Assembly (NCBI RefSeq): GCF_030697065.1
Contig: NZ_JAUYQU010000189.1
Span: 1 to 64,000, forward strand
Reading direction: 5' to 3'
DNA from: Bradyrhizobium sp.
Lineage (GTDB): Bacteria; Pseudomonadota; Alphaproteobacteria; Rhizobiales; Xanthobacteraceae
DNA length: 64,000 bases
Within the stretch, counting starts at the first letter, position 1. Every line of letters starts with the position of its first letter. Under the pieces are notes generated by a model, which saw only the letters and a program-made list of their open reading frames with translations, searched no databases and was not told where the DNA came from. The translations under genes and the position numbers were made by a program. Below are positions 61,764 to 64,000 of the stretch, piece after piece.

Positions 61764-62108
61764 TCAATCGACGGTGCTGACGGTCGCCAGGGTCGCGCCA
61801 GGCAGCGGCCGAAACAGCAGGACGCACTGGCCAGTCATATCGGTAATGACCCAGGGATGCGTCATATAGGTGTCTTGCGTGTAGCTCCGTCCGGGATTCA
61901 CGTCGCTGTAGAACTCGCGTTTCCCGTCATAGTTGATCCAGTAAATCTTGATCTTGCTTTTGCTCTCGTTCTTGAACTGAACTTTTGTTTCCTTGTTACT
62001 GTCGGCGGACTTGATGGATTTTTCGGACTGGCAGTTTTCTTCCGATAGAGCGGCGCTTGAAACGGTTATGAGAAGTGCGGAAATGATACAGCGGAGCATT
62101 GAGAACAT
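61764..62108 (-). CDS. Secreted VHL beta-domain protein
   Basis: A 114-residue protein with a Sec signal peptide (about residues 4-21, ending near SSAALSE), followed by a domain closely resembling the beta domain of the von Hippel-Lindau tumour suppressor. Visible: VQFKNESKSKIKIYWINYDGK (FxNxS...VYWxxxDG), then NPGRSYTQDTYMTHPWVITD (PGxxxxxxTYxxHPW) and GQCVLLFRP. In eukaryotic VHL this beta sandwich binds hydroxylated HIF; bacterial secreted versions are uncharacterised. Two cysteines outside the signal (in NCQSE and GQCVL) could form a disulphide. An AAAAAAGG ribosome-binding site precedes ATG 62108; ATG 62099 is an alternative. Confidence 0.8.
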   Translation of the reverse strand: MFSMLRCIISALLITVSSAALSEENCQSEKSIKSADSNKETKVQFKNESKSKIKIYWINYDGKREFYSDVNPGRSYTQDTYMTHPWVITDMTGQCVLLFRPLPGATLATVSTVD

Positions 62109-62175
62109 AACCTTTTTTCAAACGGAACGGAGATGAGTGGCGGTACGCCACCATGAGAGGCCGCTGTTATAGGTG

Positions 62176-62203
62176 CGACGCATGATTGGCAATTCATGCG
62201 TCG
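62176..62203. promoter_or_regulatory. 10-bp perfect inverted repeat upstream of the VHL-domain gene
   Basis: CGACGCATGA (62176-62185) and TCATGCGTCG (62194-62203) flank an 8-base spacer in the divergent region between the VHL-domain gene and the small membrane protein gene. It could be an operator or a hairpin. Confidence 0.4.
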
Positions 62204-62321
62204 ATTCCGTCCCATGCATGCATCGCCGCGGCAAGGGCAGGGCGCGCGCCGGGGCCGGCCGGCGGAACCGGAACAATGGCAGCCTGCCGCGATTGGTTAT
62301 GCTGGATAAAATGAGGATAGC

Positions 62322-62624
62322 ATGACCATCATACCAACCTCGCTTTGCAACCGATTGGCCGGCGGCGTCTTCAAGACCGTCCTTGTTCTCGCGTCGATCG
62401 CCCTGGTCTTGTCGCCGGTCGATCTGGCTGCGCAGGGCCAGCCGGTTCAAAACGGACCCATGATTCCGGTTGCGCTCTGGTGGATCGGCGCTTTCGTCCT
62501 CGGACTGGCTTTGGTTTACGGCATCATGCGCAACAGGCGCAGGACCCGATCGGATAAGGAACTGACCGAACGGTCAACCAAGCAACTTTACGCCGAAGAA
62601 TCCAGGGATGAACGTCGGAGCTAA
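62322..62624 (+). CDS. Small membrane protein, unknown function
   Basis: A 100-residue protein with two hydrophobic helices: residues ~17-36 (VFKTVLVLASIALVLSPVDL, possibly a signal sequence ending AAQGQ) and ~47-67 (IPVALWWIGAFVLGLALVYG). A basic/charged C-terminal tail follows (NRRRTRSDKELTERSTK onward), probably cytoplasmic. GAGGATAG precedes the ATG at good distance. No family recognised. Confidence 0.7.
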   Translation: MTIIPTSLCNRLAGGVFKTVLVLASIALVLSPVDLAAQGQPVQNGPMIPVALWWIGAFVLGLALVYGIMRNRRRTRSDKELTERSTKQLYAEESRDERRS

Positions 62625-62683
62625 GTCGGGCTCCGCGCCGGATTACGGCTGGCGTCAGGCACCCGTCCAGAGTTTCGCCAGGG

Positions 62684-62944
62684 CTAATTTCCAAGGTTCA
62701 ATCCATTTCGGGAACTGTCGGACTCAACGTAACTCGGGTGCAGGGTAACGGGCATTTTTCGTCCATCCAGCAGTACGCGGACCGATCCGGTACGAGAACT
62801 CGTGCCCACGACGACGCCCTTGTGACTGACCAGCCTTGGACAGCGTTTCATCCCAAGTGGAGACAGGCGAACGCGGAGGCCTGGTCGGATATCAGCTTCG
62901 GCCATGCAGGCAAGTATCCAGTGGTTTCCTGTTCGTCGCGCCAC
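62684..62944 (-). CDS. Small hypothetical protein
   Basis: An 86-residue protein (or 73 from ATG 62905) with a compact region RPGLRVRLSPLGMKRCPRL, then GVVVGTSSRTGSVRVLLDGRK, and MPVTLHPSYVE, which reads like a small all-beta (SH3/KOW-like) fold. Similar short proteins occur in Bradyrhizobium, but I do not know a function. No convincing ribosome-binding site at either ATG, so the start is unsure. Confidence 0.55.
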   Translation of the reverse strand: MARRTGNHWILACMAEADIRPGLRVRLSPLGMKRCPRLVSHKGVVVGTSSRTGSVRVLLDGRKMPVTLHPSYVESDSSRNGLNLGN

Positions 62945-63024
62945 GCGCTCTTCGGTTCATGCCCATCCGGCATGCCAACGTCGGGCGAAGAGGTTTGTCG
63001 GAGGGTGTTGCACATGCGACACGC

Positions 63025-63053
63025 AAAAAAAGCCCCGGACCATGCCGGGGCCT
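63025..63053 (-). terminator. Rho-independent terminator of the omp gene at 63087
   Basis: On the minus strand GCCCCGG pairs with CCGGGGC around a 6-base loop, followed by seven T residues. It closely resembles the terminator after the frameshifted omp gene (28971-29001). Confidence 0.85.
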
Positions 63054-63086
63054 TAGTTGCTGGAGATGAGATCGTTAAACGAGAGT

Positions 63087-63854
63087 TCAGAACTTGTAGT
63101 TAACGCCAGCCTTGGCAACCGACAGCTTGTTCTTGAGGTCTGCATTGATGGTGAAGGCGGCAGGGGCGCCGATGCCGAAGGCCTCGTTCTTCGTGTCGAA
63201 ATCGATGTAGTTGTACTCGAGGAAGCCGGTCCAGTTCTTGGCGAACATGTACTCGACGCCCATGCCGACCAGCCATCCCCAGGAAGTGCTGTCCGCGCTG
63301 GTGATTTGCGTCAAGCCGCCACCGCCACCGGGACCGCCAATGAAACCGCCGCCCGGAGCGCTTACGCTGTGCGTGGAATTCATCCAGGCGCCACCGCCCT
63401 TGACGTAAAGCAGGGTGCGGTCGGCGACCACGCCACCGATGCGGCCCGAAACCGTGGCCAGCCAGTCGCTTTCAGTCGTGCAGGAAAGGACGACCACGCA
63501 GGGAACGGTTCCCTTGACGTCCATTCCGGCAATGTCGCCCTGAACGCCAAATACCACCCAGCCGCTCTGCCAGTTATACCCGACCTGGCCGCCGCCCAGG
63601 AGGCCGCTCCGGCTGTTCTGGGAGAATGGAAAATTGAACGCGACCGCGCCGAGACCCGGAGCGGAAGCGCCAGTGAGGGTCGACTCGGTCGTTCCCCAAC
63701 CACCGCCGACATGGGCGCCGACATAGAAGCCGGTCCAGCTCCAGGTGTCGATAATCGGCGGTGCCTTAGCATAACGAGGCGCCATATCGGCAGCAGTGCC
63801 GGCGACGGTGGTTGCAATAAGAAGGGCGGCGCTTGCCGCAATCATCGTCTTCAT
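63087..63854 (-). CDS. Outer-membrane beta-barrel protein (Omp25/31 type)
   Basis: A 255-residue outer-membrane protein. The Sec signal peptide has hydrophobic residues 5-20, cleaved near GTAAD. Next come the conserved N-terminal block WSWTGFYVGAHVGGGWG, repeated Gly/aromatic beta strands (GLLGGGQVGYNWQSGWVVFGVQGD, VSGRIGGVVADRTLLYVKGGGAW), a Gly-rich external loop (about residues 172-190), and the C-terminal NKLSVAKAGVNYKF ending in Phe as expected for barrel insertion by BAM. Such proteins are abundant porin-like or structural proteins in rhizobia and Brucella. ATG 63854 has GAGGAG seven bases upstream. It is a paralogue of the frameshifted gene at 29025. Confidence 0.9.
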   Translation of the reverse strand: MKTMIAASAALLIATTVAGTAADMAPRYAKAPPIIDTWSWTGFYVGAHVGGGWGTTESTLTGASAPGLGAVAFNFPFSQNSRSGLLGGGQVGYNWQSGWVVFGVQGDIAGMDVKGTVPCVVVLSCTTESDWLATVSGRIGGVVADRTLLYVKGGGAWMNSTHSVSAPGGGFIGGPGGGGGLTQITSADSTSWGWLVGMGVEYMFAKNWTGFLEYNYIDFDTKNEAFGIGAPAAFTINADLKNKLSVAKAGVNYKF

Positions 63855-64000
63855 AGCCAATCTCCTCGATTAATACCCATACTTCGGGTCCAATGGCCGT
63901 ACTTTTACGGGGAGGCAGGCGATCTCGACTATTGCCAAAAAGCCACATTCGCGGACCGAGTGTGCAATATTGCTCACGTTCTGCGTTGGGAACCCCGTCA

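Overview
The window is GC-rich chromosomal DNA from an alphaproteobacterium, most likely Bradyrhizobium or a close relative (Nitrobacteraceae). The evidence is the codon bias, the Omp25/31-type porin-like proteins, the suf gene order, the phaC-aminotransferase-hom-glpX-recJ block, and several families of short palindromic intergenic repeats of the kind common in this group. No rRNA, tRNA, transposase, integrase, prophage or CRISPR array was found. Most of the window is core metabolism and housekeeping, packed densely on both strands.

Layout. 0-12.6 kb: the N-terminal part of a NodU/CmcH-type carbamoyltransferase running off the left edge, a START-fold protein, an M23 peptidase, a Bcp-type peroxiredoxin with a long basic tail, a giant AsmA/DUF3971 envelope protein, an MFS transporter, tyrS, anmK and a glutathione S-transferase. 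12.7-20.8 kb: an alpha/beta hydrolase divergent from the SUF iron-sulfur cluster operon (desulfurase, sufB, sufC, sufD, sufS, sufT, sufA), in which sufB carries an in-frame TAG. 20.9-29.9 kb: TfoX-like protein, GGDEF cyclase, RhlE-type helicase, caspase-like protein, FAD monooxygenase, SDR, a small membrane protein and a frameshifted outer-membrane protein gene. 30-46.9 kb: parE, DedA, MBL hydrolase, PaiB-argC, methyltransferase, MAPEG, phaC, lipoprotein, aminotransferase, hom, glpX, GNAT, haloacid dehalogenase, recJ. 47-53 kb: a RelE/Phd toxin-antitoxin pair flanked by an imperfect repeat of the recJ 3' end, SDR, lytic transglycosylase, a MarR/AhpD-like divergent pair and a second M23 peptidase. 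52.7-55.6 kb: the EF-P lysylation module efp / epmA-epmB. 55.6-61 kb: a small secreted protein, a class I DAHP synthase, HdeD, PrsW, DUF2061 and an M20 amidohydrolase. 61-64 kb: small proteins (zinc ribbon plus coupled mini membrane protein, VHL-beta-domain protein) and a second outer-membrane protein.

The most notable regulatory structure is in front of the DAHP synthase gene. A 26-codon leader ORF reads Tyr-Trp-Tyr-Phe and is followed by a terminator hairpin and a plausible competing antiterminator. Together they look like a ribosome-mediated attenuator sensing aromatic amino acids, with a promoter placed so that the leader mRNA would be leaderless.

Two genes are broken in the given sequence: sufB (single amber codon) and an omp gene (one-base frameshift). 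Both could be real lesions or sequence errors. The amber is the more surprising, because SufB is normally indispensable and no second sufB is seen here. Intergenic repeats of at least five families sit mostly just after stop codons, and in two cases the stop codon itself lies inside the repeat. All identifications are by eye from motifs and family resemblance; no database search was run.
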